From the NCBI GenBank assembly GCA_023548195.1, contig JAJHZJ010000414.1, positions 2,007,676-2,071,675 on the forward strand: a DNA stretch of 64,000 nt, written 5' to 3'. Both the position numbers and the translations under genes were made by a program. Below, in pieces: positions 34,322 through 46,079 of the stretch (position 1 is the first letter of the stretch; each line of letters starts with the position of its first letter). The DNA comes from Bettongia penicillata ogilbyi (Eukaryota > Chordata > Mammalia > Diprotodontia > Potoroidae). The notes under the pieces were generated by a model, which saw nothing but the letters and a program-made list of their open reading frames with translations, did not search any database and was not told where the DNA came from.

Positions 34322-34455
34322 CTTCTCTATTGTATAGTTAGCACATGTCTGATAAAATTTGTCTTTTACTTGCTTGTATTCTTTATGTCCTGGAGGTAAA
34401 TCCACCAAAAGAAGGTTCTGGTCTTTCATGTCATTCCAGTGATTAGGGACCTCAA
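34322..34455 (-). CDS. PARP14: PARP14 exon: start of the catalytic domain
   Basis: Acceptor TTTGTCTTTCAG, donor GTAAAT, 134 nt, entering with two bases of a split codon and leaving in phase 0. It encodes VPNHWNDMKDQNLLLVDLPP and then a helix ending CANYTIEK, the beginning of the PARP14/15 ART domain. The junction with the next exon (IEK to IQRIQN) matches the conserved family sequence. Confidence 0.95.
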
Positions 34456-35079
34456 CTGAAAGACAAATATTTGGTGATTAATAATTTCCTCCCACATGGC
34501 AGGATAGGATTATGCAATCTAAATTCCCAGGGCTCTCTAAAAAGCAGAATAACATCTGAATTCTTTTACATTCTCTTAATGCTAGGCTTTGAGAATTCAA
34601 TGCAATTTAAGAAACATTAGTTGAGCACTCACTACATGAAAGATATTGTACTATTAGGGAAAGAAAAACTGTATACCCATAAGAGCTTTTGAATAGGTTT
34701 TGACTTATTCTGCTTACCCAGCCATCAATATAACATGTAATTGATGAACAAATTAATCCATCAAATACAGTACAAGTCTATTATTTTATCTATAGCATCA
34801 TAAAGATTGTATTCCACATATAGATTAGTCTGAGAGTTGTCTTGGGACATTTATGTGGCCTGCCCAGAGTCACACTGGTAGCAAGTGTGTATGGATATGT
34901 ACCTATGCCTTCCTATTTCCATCTCTATCTACTCTATCTACTATATCCTGCTGGCTTTTATTATTCAATTATTTCCTTCAACTATTTTAAATCAAATTGC
35001 ATAACTTGCTACTTTATTTTAAAAACACTAGTATACAAAATTTATCTAGAGTTCATCATCCAAAAATATTTTATAGGCA
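34456..35079. other. Intron, nothing recognised
   Basis: PARP14 intron sequence with no gene or clear repeat apart from short decayed repeat pieces around 34600-34640. Confidence 0.4.
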
Positions 35080-35330
35080 GTTAGATGGTTCTGTGGCTAG
35101 AGCCCTAGATCTGAAATCAGGAAGATCTGAGATCTAATCCAGCCTCAGACATTTACGATTTGTGAATTTCTGAGTCAAACACTTAATGTCTGTTTGCCTC
35201 AATTCTCACAGCTGTAAAATATGGATGATAATGGCATTTGTGTTGCAGGTTGTTGTGAAAATCAAATGAGAAATTGTTAGAGTTTACACAGTGTCTGACA
35301 CATAGTAGGCAATTATAGATATTTGTTTCA
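35080..35330 (+). repeat. Marsupial tRNA-derived SINE
   Basis: GGCAGTTAGATGGTTCTGTG head, GAAATCAGGAAGATCTGA, AATCCAGCCTCAGACA and CAATTCTCACAGCTGTAAAAT follow the order of the marsupial SINE also seen at 56172. Confidence 0.75.
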
Positions 35331-36779
35331 TTCCCTCTTTCATATCTATTCTTGGATTCATGGGAGTTAAGTAGAAAATGAGATGCAACAGTGAAATGAG
35401 TAAAGCTGGTAAGAAGAACAAGCTGGTAGGAAGTGCCTTCCACTTCTGTCCCAGGTTCTTGTACCAGGCATGGCAGGTTCAGAAACTCTATTTTATTAGG
35501 TCAAACAGAAATGATTTTTTGTAGAAATGATTTGATGCAAAGAAAACTCAGAAGACATAGAATTAGAAACTATTAGCAAATGTATTAATTTATACTGGAT
35601 GGTATTTGAGAGTGGGGATGAAGAAGCAGTATTGTATAGTGGGCAGAGAGAACTGTTCTTAAAGTTAGTAAGTTCTTCCTCTGACGACATAGTGGATACC
35701 TGACCCATGGATAAATCATTTCAACTCTGAGGGCCCCATCAACTCTTCTAGAATGTAAGTTGCTCTGCCAGTGTTGATCTTTTGAAGACTTTTCCTGCCT
35801 GGGAAGGATAGAGAGTTTTCTCACTGGGAGCTCTTTCTACCAATGAAATCACAGATACAAAACTAAACAAAATAAGACAGGGTTCTCCAAACTAGAACCT
35901 AGAATCTGAAAAAAATCTAGGATGCTAGCAGCTGAGAAACTACAACTGAAATTTGGAGATGAGGAGGCTTCCATCAATCAACTTCTTATGGTACCCTTAC
36001 TGGTTCAGATCAGCTGGTGAGACCTACGAGGGTTCTTCCATCACCTATCCCCATGGTTTTCTGAGATCTCCTTAACCTCTTCCTTTCATATCCCCTGCCT
36101 GTAGTAGAATGATAATGAAGTCATCCTTCATCCTACCTCTCCCAATGCCTGAATTATTTCTTTCACATATATCCATCATGTCTTTCCAGATGCTGTCTAT
36201 TCATGGAGTTGGAGGAAATAATGATACTGGATCAACTAAAAATATGTTTTCTAATCTCAGCTGGATCCTCTCTATAGCAAGCAGTGTTTCTCCTCTATAA
36301 GTGATTAAGTATCCTGCTCACCAAAGTAGTCATTTCAAATCTTCTCTTCTAACCATATAATAAAATTATCTATGTTTTGTGTATTTTTGTTTATTTTGCT
36401 AAATATTTCTCAATTGCATTTTAATCTAGTACTGGGAATTTGGTAATGTTGTTGCCATCATCTGTTAGATATCTCAACACAAGTGCCCCAAATTGTAGTA
36501 GAAACAGAAGAAAAAGAGGGAGAGTTAGGAAAGAAAGAAAGACAGAAAGGAGACAGAAACTAAACAGTCAGGGCATTTTCACTGCGTGTCCTCCATATTT
36601 GGATTTCTCTTCCTTTTCATCTCTGCCTACCAACTTCCCTGGCTTCCTCCAAGCCCAGCTAATATCCCACCTTCCTTAGGAAGTATTTATGAATTCCCCT
36701 TAATTTCAGTGCTTTCTCTCTGCTCATTATCTCCACTTTACCCATTTTAACATTTTAGCTTGTTATTTTCATGTTGTCA
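35331..36779. other. Intron, nothing clear
   Basis: A MIR-like minus-strand piece may lie at 35600-35760 (TCTAGAATGTAAGTTGC side); otherwise I see nothing. Confidence 0.35.
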
Positions 36780-36905
36780 CCCCATTAGATTTTTAGCTCT
36801 TTGAGAATAGAAACTGTGTTTTGCCTTTCTTTGTACCCCCAGAGGTTTAGCACAGTACCCGGACACACAATAGGTACTTGATAAATGTTTATTGGCTGAA
36901 TGACA
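36780..36905 (+). repeat. Ancient repeat tail next to a PARP14 exon
   Basis: CATTAGATTTTTAGCTCTTTG through TGATAAATGTTTATTGGCTG; same family as 24905-25055. It begins 76 bases downstream of the WWE exon donor. Confidence 0.6.
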
Positions 36906-36980
36906 GAAAGGGGGAGAGAGAGAATTGAGAGAAGGGGGCGCAGTGGGGCAGGAAGAAAAATAAAGCAAAGCTGAACCTAC

Positions 36981-37580
36981 CTTCAGGTTTTTTGGTACGA
37001 CGAACAGGGAAGCTATGCCCCTTTCCATTGGTAGCAAGGTTAGAGTTAAAGTCTACTGTGTAGTTTTCATTCTCAATTTTAACAACAATCTTATTTTTCT
37101 TTCCTTTTCTTGCATCTTCTAAATGTAGATTAGTTATTTTGTCAAAAGGCTTGAAAATGCCGTTGTCATTATACTCCCATGTGATGGTTCTACTGAGCTC
37201 CTCAGCCTTAGAGCCCTCATCCATACGTAATTGTGTTCTCTTGATCATACCTTGAATTGCCTGGGAGGCCTCAAACACATCTTGGGTAGTTCCTGTGACC
37301 TCTATTTGAGATCCTCCATGTTTTACATCAATGGTGATATTTAATCTATTTTGCAGCTCATTCAGTTCATTGTATTCTTTTCCATCAAAGTTTTGGATGG
37401 ACTCATCAGAGAAAGACCAACTTTTGTGTTCCTTTAAAATTAAATCTTTTATCCAAGAGATGGTGCTTTCAACATTCTCCTTGCTTTCACCACACACCTG
37501 GAACGTTGCTGATTTTTTAATTTTTTCCAATACCAAAGTATCTTGTTTTTTTGGAAACTGGCTTGCAAGACTGAAAAATG
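36981..37580 (-). CDS. PARP14: PARP14 exon: KH-like linker and WWE domain
   Basis: This exon is 600 nt with donor GTAGGT. Two acceptors are possible: GAAAG at 37581 and TTTTTCAG ten bases further in. Only the first keeps the frame (…SKMK to SFFSLASQFPKK), and it matches the family, so I chose it. Residues about 1-120 (TLVLEKIKKSATFQVCGE, NELNELQNRLNITIDVKHGG) form the KH-like linker. Residues about 130-195 are the WWE domain: ITWEYNDNG, FDKITNLHLEDARKGKKN, YTVDFNS. WWE domains in the family bind ADP-ribose of poly-ADP-ribose or its relatives. It is unusually long for an exon of this gene because it carries both parts. Confidence 0.94.
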
Positions 37581-37676
37581 CTTTCAAAATACATGATAAT
37601 ATCAGGAGAAGTTACCCATAAATGTTTTCAAGATAAATCACAGGCATATGAACATTAAAGAAAATGTACAACTTAC

Positions 37677-37883
37677 ATTTCATCTTAGAGAATACAGAGG
37701 TTGAGGTTTGTGGCTTAGATCTTATTCTTTTTTTCATAGCATCATGAAATACTTCCAGTAGCTGTGGCAGGAAGAGGACCACTTTCACTTTTTTCACTGA
37801 CTGGCCAGATCCTTTCTGTGCAAAATGTTCAACAGCATCAATTATAGATCCAGCAACATTAGCAGGGTCTTGTTTGCCATGTC
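37677..37883 (-). CDS. PARP14: PARP14 exon: end of macrodomain 3
   Basis: Acceptor TTTTTTCAG, donor GTAAGT, 207 nt. It encodes HGKQDPANVAGSIIDAVEHF, then SVKKVKVVLFLPQLLEVFHD and AMKKRIRS. This is the last helix and strand of the third macrodomain and the start of the linker. The first residue is completed across the splice (IGTG to HGKQ), giving an intact phosphate-binding loop with GTG retained. Confidence 0.95.
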
Positions 37884-38779
37884 CTGAAAAAATAAAATAA
37901 AAAATGGAAAATAATAAATAACATTTCCCTTTTTCTTTTAGTCTCCTCCTGCCTCAAAATACTATTTAAATCTTGGTAGGTTTGATTCTTAGTGGATAAA
38001 CGCTCCTTCCACCAAATCAATTATTGGATTCACTGTCAGCATCTCAAATATTGTGGACTAAGTTCCTTCTTTTCTAGGTCCTATAGAAAAGTACAATTCC
38101 AGTCCTTTGGAAGCCTAAAGCTCAATTAGCAATGGCTACAGTAAACCGAATGAACCAAAGTCAGAACGTGGCAATTCACTAGATTCAGATGCTCATTTCA
38201 TGTCCCACCTCATCTTAGGTAAGTAGTCTTTTGGTTGTCAGTAAACTGTCTTACCCTGTGAACTCTCAAAGCCATTTAGAAAGTTTGTGAAGAAGAGAAG
38301 ATCCCTAATGTGTTGAACATCTGCAATGTATTTTAATGACGGGACACAAAATTTCTTTGAATTACTTTAGTATAAAGATAATAATTGGCATTTTGGTCAT
38401 TCAGCTATGCAAGGTTCTTTGGGAGCTATGTATCCAGTCAGTGACAAGCAATTTTTTTATTGGCCAGGTACTGGGGGTATATATTTGAAAATGAAACAAC
38501 ATTTTTTTTTCAAGGAGTTTCTGTGCTACTTAGAAAAATTTCAAGTAAAATAGATACATCAAAATAAAATATGTATAGTGTAAATAACATAGCACTTTGA
38601 GATTTATAATGTGCTTTGTGAAATTATTTAATTTTAGCACCTCAACATCTCTGGGAAGTAGGGGGTATCATTATCTTCATTTTAAAAATGAGGAAAATGA
38701 GGAAGACAATGCCTAAGGTGGAATATGAACTCAAGTTTTCATGATTTCATGTCCAGAGATCCCTTGTGACACCTAGTTG
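37884..38779. other. Intron, nothing recognised
   Basis: AT-rich intron of PARP14 with no gene or clear repeat. Confidence 0.4.
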
Positions 38780-39330
38780 TAATTGATCTGGATGCCAGGA
38801 GGGACGAAGCAAGGTCTTGGGTGGACAATATCACTTGAATTAAGACTTAATGAAAGCTAGGGATACTAAGAAGCAAAGGAGATGGGGAACGGGAGAGAAT
38901 TTCAGATATGATAATAGTCTGTAAAAGGGTATGGAGGAGAGATTATTATAGGTGGGGATCAGTAAGTAGGTTACATTAACATAAAATGTATGAAGAATAA
39001 ATCATTTTGGAAAGATAGATTGAAGCTAGACTGTAAAGTCCTTTGAGTGCCAAACAGAGAGATTTGTATTTTATCCCAGAATTAATAGGGAACCACTAAG
39101 GTTTTTTGAGTGTGGAAGCAAAATGTATCATTATTATTATAGATGATGATATTTAGAAATATCAATTGGTCAGCTGTGTTGATAATGGATTAAGAAGAGG
39201 AGAGGCTGGATATGGGAAGATTAGTTTGAAAGCTAGTGCTATAATTCAGATGAGAAGTGATGGGGACCTGACTTTGGGTGATGATTATGAGAGAGAAGGG
39301 AACAAATATCAGAGATGCTATAGAGATCAG
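38780..39330 (+). repeat. Ancient interspersed repeat, copy 2
   Basis: AAGTCCTTTGAGTGCCAAAC, GGAACCACTAAGG and AATTCAGATGAGAAGTGATG follow the same order as 22905-23690. Confidence 0.6.
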
Positions 39331-39529
39331 ATCAATTAGATAAGTATCAAGGTCTACATTTGAGTTTTACAAAATCCATAGTACATGGTGGGGAAGGTTT
39401 AGCTATACATTATTTCAAAATTATTTAGTTTGAACAGAATACAAGTTCAATACGAGGGAACAGGATGATAGGAGCTCAAAACAAAACCAAAAAGTCAATA
39501 GCATTTTAGGTATTGATAGAGGAGGATGT

Positions 39530-40140
39530 CACTCAATGAAAAGGCAATTATCAGGCACCTACTATGTATCAGGCATTGTGTTAAGCATTGGATATTAGCA
39601 AAAGGGAAGCTAGCTGGTGCAGTAAATGCGACCTTGGGCAAGAAAATTAATTCCAATTGCCTCTCAAAAGAAGGAGAAAAATAGAAAAAAAGACATAGAA
39701 ATGAAAAGAGGCAAAGAGAGTACTCTGTTTTCAAAGAACACAATCTAATAAGGGAGATAATAAGCAAACAACCATAAACAAATGAACAATATACAGAATG
39801 AATTGGAGATTTATGCAGAATAAATTGGAGATTTAACAGGGGTAAGAAGTAACTATTAAGAGGGATTAGGAAAGGCTTTTTTTTTTTTTTTAGAAGACGT
39901 GATTTCAGTTTGGGAAGGCAGACAGAGATGAGGAGGGATAGCATTCTAGGCATGGGAGTCAGTGAAAATGCCTGCACTCTGGAGATAGCTTGTCTTGTTT
40001 AACTAATAGCTAGACCAATGTTACTGGATCATAGAGTTCATGGTGTGATATGAGGTTGAAGAAGACTGGAAAGAAAAGGTGGGGGTAGGTTATGAAGGCA
40101 TTTAATATCACTTTGATAACTGAGTTAGAAGAGATTTGTG
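39530..40140 (+). repeat. Ancient interspersed repeat, copy 3
   Basis: Starts AAGGCAATTATCAGGCACCT and has ATCAGGCATTGTGTTAAGC, GGCATGGGAGTCAGTG and GGTTATGAAGGCATTTAAT; same family as 22905-23690. Confidence 0.6.
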
Positions 40141-41921
40141 GGAAGCCTTCTTTCCTCTAACCATTCATTATTTGAAGAATGAAGGTCACCTCTTTATCAG
40201 AGATTGAAGGAAAGGAGGAACCAGCAGGAGATGAAGTCAAGAAGTTGTCAGAAGCAGAGCAGGGTAGAAAAGGGAACTTGTTGCAATTGTCCTTGATTCT
40301 CTTGTAAAGTAGGAGGAAAGATCCTCAACTCAGAGGGAGAGGGAAAGGATACCACGAGAGGCCTAAAGAGCAAAGGAAAGATCTGAATAGCTGCTGTGAT
40401 GAGTGGGAAAAAAGAAACTCTTAAAGAGGAATAAAAAGACTACATTCCTCCAATGAAGTCCCCGACGAGACTGGATACCTTAAATTTGTGGTGAGCACAG
40501 TTGTGTGACAGCATCCTTCTTGGTTCAGAAGTAGGTGAGGAGGAAAGGAGGAGGCAGAAGATGGTAGTGATACAGGTTGGAGTGATTCTTGGCAAGGCAC
40601 AATTGTTAACAGGGAGTTACAAGGGAGTTGAAAGTAGAAGACAGTGGAAAGTTCAACTGTTTCACCCACCAAGCTTATTCTATAAGGGTTATATAAATAA
40701 ATGGATAAATATCATAGATTTTTATAAACAAATCAACTGTAAAATTTTTAGCTTTCCCACAAGCAGTCGATTATTACCAGAGAGGAAGACTTGTATGAAA
40801 TGACACAGAGGAAAGTTAGCTGAGCTTGAAGAATTAGATGTACTCTGCCAATTAAAAAATAAATAAAATCAACGAGGAGAGCTTACAAAACTCTGCTCAA
40901 TTATAAAGTCAATCTTAGCACCATACTGTCATACTGTTGCTTCCTGGTAACAATTGATAAACTCTTCTTCTGTTGGGGGTAGTTTGAGTGTACATTGGGA
41001 AGTGTACAAAAGAAATTCAATTTTTAAAAAAAGTTTAAATACAAAATCATTATTATCTTTGTTATCAATATTTTTCATTTAAAAAGAATAAAGTGTATCC
41101 TAGAGTTATACATAGGAAAAAGTGGAGGAAGAAAAGAATATCATCTAAAAGACAAGTGTAGTAATCCATGTATGAGGTGATGAGGGACTGAGTAATTGAA
41201 AAGAAGAGTTGAATATGAGGAGTTGAATCTTATTATTATTACTTGATCTCAGGCAAGTTGCTTATCTTCTTTAGGTCTTGGCTGAAGATCAGGAAATTAA
41301 CCTAGAATTACATAACCTCTTCTGGCTATAAAACATCTGTGATTCATTGATAAGTTCAATATTTGACCTGTAAAGTTTTAGGTGGCACTAAATGCAATTG
41401 TCTAACAGAGAAAGGAGAGATTAGACTAGGGCTGAAGGTGTTCACAGCTTTGAACTGCTGATTGAGAAGTCACCTGCATGGAGGTAGACATTGAAAACAG
41501 AGAACAAATGAGTGCTAAAGAGTAAACATGTGAGAGACAAAGAGTGGGGAGGAGGAAGCCAAGAAGTTAAACCAGGGAAAAGAAAGAAAATGAAAGGAGG
41601 CAAAAGAAGAGAGCAAAATAGACTGAGAAATGGATCGATTTATTTTCTTTCCACTTTTTCTGGCTCTTCCTCACCTTCATCTTCATCCTTAAGTCTTACT
41701 CTTTACCAGTTTATCTTTCACTCTTTTTCTTTTTGCTTATTCATAGTTTAAGACTAGAGGCAAAATCCAACAGTGCCCACAGTACCCAGAGTGAAAACAC
41801 ATTGTGAAGACCTAAAATAGATGAACATCACTGTCATCACTCTCATATAGAGTTAACTTTAATGATTATCTTTACCAGTGAATATATAATCTAGAGGATA
41901 TTCAGATAGGAGGCTACAAAC
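40141..41921. other. Intron, nothing recognised
   Basis: PARP14 intron. An A-rich patch near 40850 and a T-rich patch near 41640-41750 are present, but I see no gene or repeat that I can name. Confidence 0.4.
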
Positions 41922-42089
41922 CTGTTCCAATGGCTGGAAGGGAAATGGACACATATTTCATCTGTTCACATTGCTTTAGGACTTCAGAGATGGTTTGCTT
42001 GACATCATTTCCCCCAATAACATGAATTATTTTCTTGCACCTTAATTTTCCACCCTGTGTTACTATAAAATTTCTCGGATGATTTGCAG
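41922..42089 (-). CDS. PARP14: PARP14 exon: macrodomain 3 centre
   Basis: Acceptor ATTCTCTAG, donor GTTTGT, 168 nt. It encodes ANHPRNFIVTQGGKLRCKKI, IHVIGGNDVKQTISEVLKQC and YVSISLPAIGTG. These are the IHVIG strand and the PAIGTG phosphate-binding loop of a macrodomain that in PARP14 reads ADP-ribosylation. Confidence 0.95.
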
Positions 42090-42419
42090 CTAGAGAATGG
42101 AAGACACAAAGGCATGAAACATTAGCTGAACAGAGACTTTTGAATAATTGAGAATATAGGATAATGTATTTAGGTAAGAATGACATGAAAACAACAATCC
42201 CAGTTTGCATAGCTCCTTTGATTATCTATTATTCTTACTGAATCTCAAAGATGAAAGGTACCTTAGGGCTCATATAATATGATCCTGTCCCATGCGTAAA
42301 CACTTTCCAAAGCATCATTGACATAATTATCCGCCCTCTACTTAAACATTTCTAGTGATGGAAAGCCAACAAAGTTATAAAATAATCTATTTCTTTTCTT
42401 TCTTTTTTATAAGTTCCAA

Positions 42420-42840
42420 TATGGTATACTAGAAAGAGTGTTGCCTTTGGGGTCAAGGGATCTAGTTACAAATGCCACCTCTGTTACTTATCACCTGTGG
42501 GACTTTGGGCAAATCATTGAACCTCTCTGGGCCTCAAGTTAGTCATCTAAATAAAAGAAGTGGTGGACAAGATGAGCTTTGAGGTTCCTTCCAGTGCTAA
42601 GTCCAGAATTTTATGATCAATTTGTTTTCCCTCAAGATCTAGCAAATATATTGTAGCACAGTGGAGAGAACAATGAGTTTAGAATCAGAAGACATCCTCA
42701 ATTACTGCTTATGACATTAATTTGGGCAAGTCATTTAACCTTTCTGGGATTCAGTTTATTTATATATTAAAATGAAGTAGTTGAACTAGGTAACTACTAT
42801 TATTTACTCTATGTCTAAATCTATGACCCTACAATCTTCG
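42420..42840 (+). repeat. Two adjacent MIR/MON1-like SINEs
   Basis: 42420-42620: ATACTAGAAAGAGTGTTGCC, CTTTGGGCAAATCATTGAAC, CCTTCCAGTGCTAAG. 42660-42840: CACAGTGGAGAGAACAATGA, TTTGGGCAAGTCATTTAACC, CTAAATCTATGACCC. Both run head to tail in plus orientation. Confidence 0.7.
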
Positions 42841-43681
42841 TCATAGTCAATAAGCTGACAGCCATTGCCCTCACAATCTAATGGTGTGAACTTCTTCCCA
42901 TTGGTCCAAGTTTTTCCCTCTTGGAGTATGTGGAGTCACATCCCTCTTCCAAATAAGAAGACTTCAAATACCTGAAGACAATGACTATGTCATATTCCCC
43001 TGCTAAGTATTCTCAAGGTTGATTCTAAAGCATGGGAGGTGACCTGGGGAGGGCTATGACAGGGCTCTGAGTAATCTGTTTACTATAGATATCTCCTGGG
43101 ATCATTTGTAATACCATTTTATAATTATCCTAAAAAAATTAGTTTGTACTTTTTCTGCTAGACTTCCCAAGAAACACCTAAACACATCCCCAGACCAGTT
43201 AAGTTTGCTGATTTGTTAACAGAAGACTGTGTTATTTAATTTTGATATTATGGTACCAACAAGGACAATTGGAATTGACAAGATTTTTCTTGTCTCTTCA
43301 TATTGATTTTAAATATTTATATTGTTGTAGTAGCTGAGACTATTGTAATGTCTGATGCCTTTTGAGGTAACAATCTATAGAGACAATGTCTTTAACCCCT
43401 AAGAAGAGTCTCTAATGGTGAAAGTTTTAGATACTGTGGTAGGTTGCTAGGGGAAATGGGAGACAGAGGGAGCCTTGTGGGTGTGAGTGATTGTTGCCTA
43501 CTATGGTCTTGCTCATGTTTTAAAGGAAAATTATTATAATCCAGCCTTCAGGACCCCTCTCCCATGGAACACTGGGTCTCAAAAGATTTCTGACTTTTTT
43601 CCATCCTATCACACATCCTCTCACTACCAGTTATTTTACTTGCACTGAATTATGGCTATAACAGAAGCATTCATACCATAC
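42841..43681. other. Intron, nothing recognised
   Basis: Short intron remainder between macrodomain 3 exons. No repeat or gene is named. Confidence 0.4.
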
Positions 43682-43744
43682 CTAATGTAGCACACTCTGA
43701 TTCCACAGTTGGCCCAGCAGCTTCTAAAATGGCTTTGGAAACCC
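43682..43744 (-). CDS. PARP14: PARP14 exon: 63-nt macrodomain 3 exon
   Basis: Acceptor CTTTTATCTAG, donor GTATGG. It encodes VSKAILEAAGPTVESECATL, with split glycine and alanine codons at the two ends. It was too short to stand out as an open frame; it was found because the exons at 59734 and 42089 leave a gap that needs a phase 1 to phase 1 exon with the macrodomain GVSKAI signature. Confidence 0.95.
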
Positions 43745-44094
43745 CTAGATAAAAGAGATGAACATGAATGACATTTGATACATTCAGACCCCATGAGTTC
43801 TTTTTCTGGAGGTGGATAGCAGGAGATGCTCTTGTCATGCAGTTAACAGAAGACGAAAAACCATTTCATGAGATTCTTGGTCATTTTATACTGCAGTGCA
43901 CATAATGACGCTTTTCAAAGAGAGCCACTATTGAAATAATTGAAGCTTTATGCTCCAACATATACTGGAGAGAAAATAGGTTCTTCAAAGAACCCCCAAA
44001 AATGTTCAGTTCACATAAATATAGAACTTACACATAACACAGTAAATGAGAGTGAAGATCCAAAAAGATTTTGGTACATAGTACACTGGTCATA

Positions 44095-44215
44095 TGAATG
44101 AATGAAAAAGTATTTATTAATCACTTATTATATGTCAAGCACTATAGTAAGCTTGGGGAATGTAAAAAGAAAATTAAGATCATCTCTGCCCTCAAGAAGC
44201 TTACAGTCTTTCTTT
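44095..44215 (+). repeat. Ancient repeat head fragment
   Basis: AAAGTATTTATTAATCACTT, TGTCAAGCACTATAGTAAGC and GCCCTCAAGAAGCTTACAGT match the head of the 22905 family. Confidence 0.55.
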
Positions 44216-44279
44216 TTTAAAAGATTTACATGATTTTAATGAACAAATATTTATTGAATTGAATAATGTCTCTGGTTCA

Positions 44280-45888
44280 TTAAGTGTTTATTTTGTCCCT
44301 TGTAGGGTTATATACTCAGTTTTCTTAGATAAATTATTCTGGGTTGTAATCCTAGATTGTTTGGTTTCTACAGCATAATATTCTAAGCCCTTGAATCCTT
44401 TATAGTGACAGTTCCTAAATCTTATGTGATCCAAACTTTGGCTTCACTGTACTTTGATTTTTTTCTTTTTGGATGCTTTCAGTATTTTCTCCTTGACGCA
44501 GGACATCTGAATTTTGGCTATAACATATCTGGGAGTTTTCACTTTACAACTTCTTTTAGGATAAGTGGATGTTTTTCAATTTCTACTTTGCTCTCTGCTC
44601 AAAGATATCTAGGCAGTTTTCTTTGATAATTTCTTGAAATACTATGCTAAGGCCTTTCTTCTCTGTGCATGGCTTTCAGGCAGACCAATAATTCTTAAAT
44701 CATCTCCCTTTGATCTACTTTTCAAAGAGATTGGTTTTTCCCATGATATAGTTGACATATTATTTTTTTCTGATAGTCTTTGGCTATTTTTCAATGTTTC
44801 TTCATATCTTATGGAATCATTAACTGCCACTTGATAATCAATTTTTTTTAGGAGTTAAGGAGTTTAGGAGTTTTCTTCAGTGACCTTTTGTACCTCTTTA
44901 AGCATTTGACTCATTCTGATTTTTAAGAAATTATTTTCTTCAATATTTTTGTACCTCTTTTGCCAAGTTGTTAATTCTCTTTTCATAATTTTCTTGCATA
45001 ACTCTTATTTCCTTTCCCAATTTTTCCTCTATCACTCATTTAGTTTTTAAAACAATTGTTTTTGCTTTAAAAAACCCCTCTCTCTTAAGGTTTTCTATGA
45101 ATTCATGTTGATCTTGCATTCAATCTGTATTTCTTTTAAATTTGAGGTTTTATTTGTAAATGTTTTCAAGTCATTGTATTCTTCTGAGTTTGCGTCTTGA
45201 GCTTTCCTGTCACCCTAATAGATTTTTATGGTCATTTTCTTCAGCCTCCTTCTTGATCTTGGACTTTATGTTAGGGTTAATACCTCCTTACCTTGGGGAG
45301 GGGAGAATGATTGACCTGAACTTTTGCTTTTATTGTCCTGCTATTGTTTTCACAGTTCATTCTGGGAGCTCGGGAGATTATGATGTCTCCAATATGGTGT
45401 GATCCAGGGAGAAGTCTGTTTACTGCCTTCCTTGTGCTCTTGTCCTTACTTACTTTGTCCTTACTAGGTACTCCCTGCTGCTTTTTTACTCTTGGTTAAT
45501 GAGTGACAGAACTGCTAGATGACACCGGACCTTGTGCCTCATCTTAATACAGAGGTCCCCTTATGTCCTTTTCTGCCCAAATGTTCAGTTGCCTTTACTG
45601 TTCCTGGATGCTGGGTTGTTCCCCACCACTACTTACATAGTCATAGCAGATGTCACCAGCACTGTCTGGTGTTGCTTCCATTGTTCTACACTCCTGATCA
45701 GCCTCAACCCCAGTATCTGTGGACTTGTCTTTCTACTTTTTAAGCTACTCTGGGTTGAAAAATGGCTCATGAATTTTTCTTGGATTTCCCACCCAGAATT
45801 TGGAATATTTTCTATTGTCATTTTAGAAGATATTTGGAGGGAACATTGGCAGTTGTGACCTCCCACTTCACCATCTTGACTCTGTTCT
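44280..45888 (-). mobile_element. Old HAL1/L1 5' part (5' UTR and ORF1)
   Basis: The minus strand starts near 45885 with GAGTCAAGATGGTGAAGTGG and reads an eroded 5' UTR, an ORF1 coiled coil (about 44840-45130) and the RRM (CCTGAAAGCCATGCACAGAG near 44665, SLKSRSKGDDLRIIGLPESH). C-terminal domain codons run to about 44300. It is far more diverged than the copies at 3-7 kb and 27-33 kb. Confidence 0.7.
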
Positions 45889-46079
45889 TAAAATTGAATA
45901 CTTTTGCCAAATCTTGACTGAGTTTTAAGAGGTTTAAATGTTTTATTTTGTGTTTAATCATGAAAACCCCAATCATTTCCATATACACAGAAGGACATGT
46001 AAAAAGACATTCATCTTATATTGGTAACTTAAAAAAAACAAGTTTCTAATAAATGTCACACATCACTTTTAATCTTTCT

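Noticed and set aside
37561..37580. Strong TTTTTCAG acceptor ten bases inside the WWE exon
   Set aside because: Using it breaks the reading frame with the preceding exon, whose donor is clear. The weaker GAAAG acceptor keeps frame and restores the family sequence.
36889..37587. A 232-codon single open frame taken as a free-standing gene
   Set aside because: It is the PARP14 KH-like/WWE exon plus intron read-through at both ends. The donor at 36980 and the family alignment end the coding part at KKPEG.
39495..39977. 160-codon hydrophobic minus-strand frame resembling a membrane protein
   Set aside because: It lies across an ancient interspersed repeat and a poly-T tract; the composition comes from AT-rich sequence, with no splice or family support.
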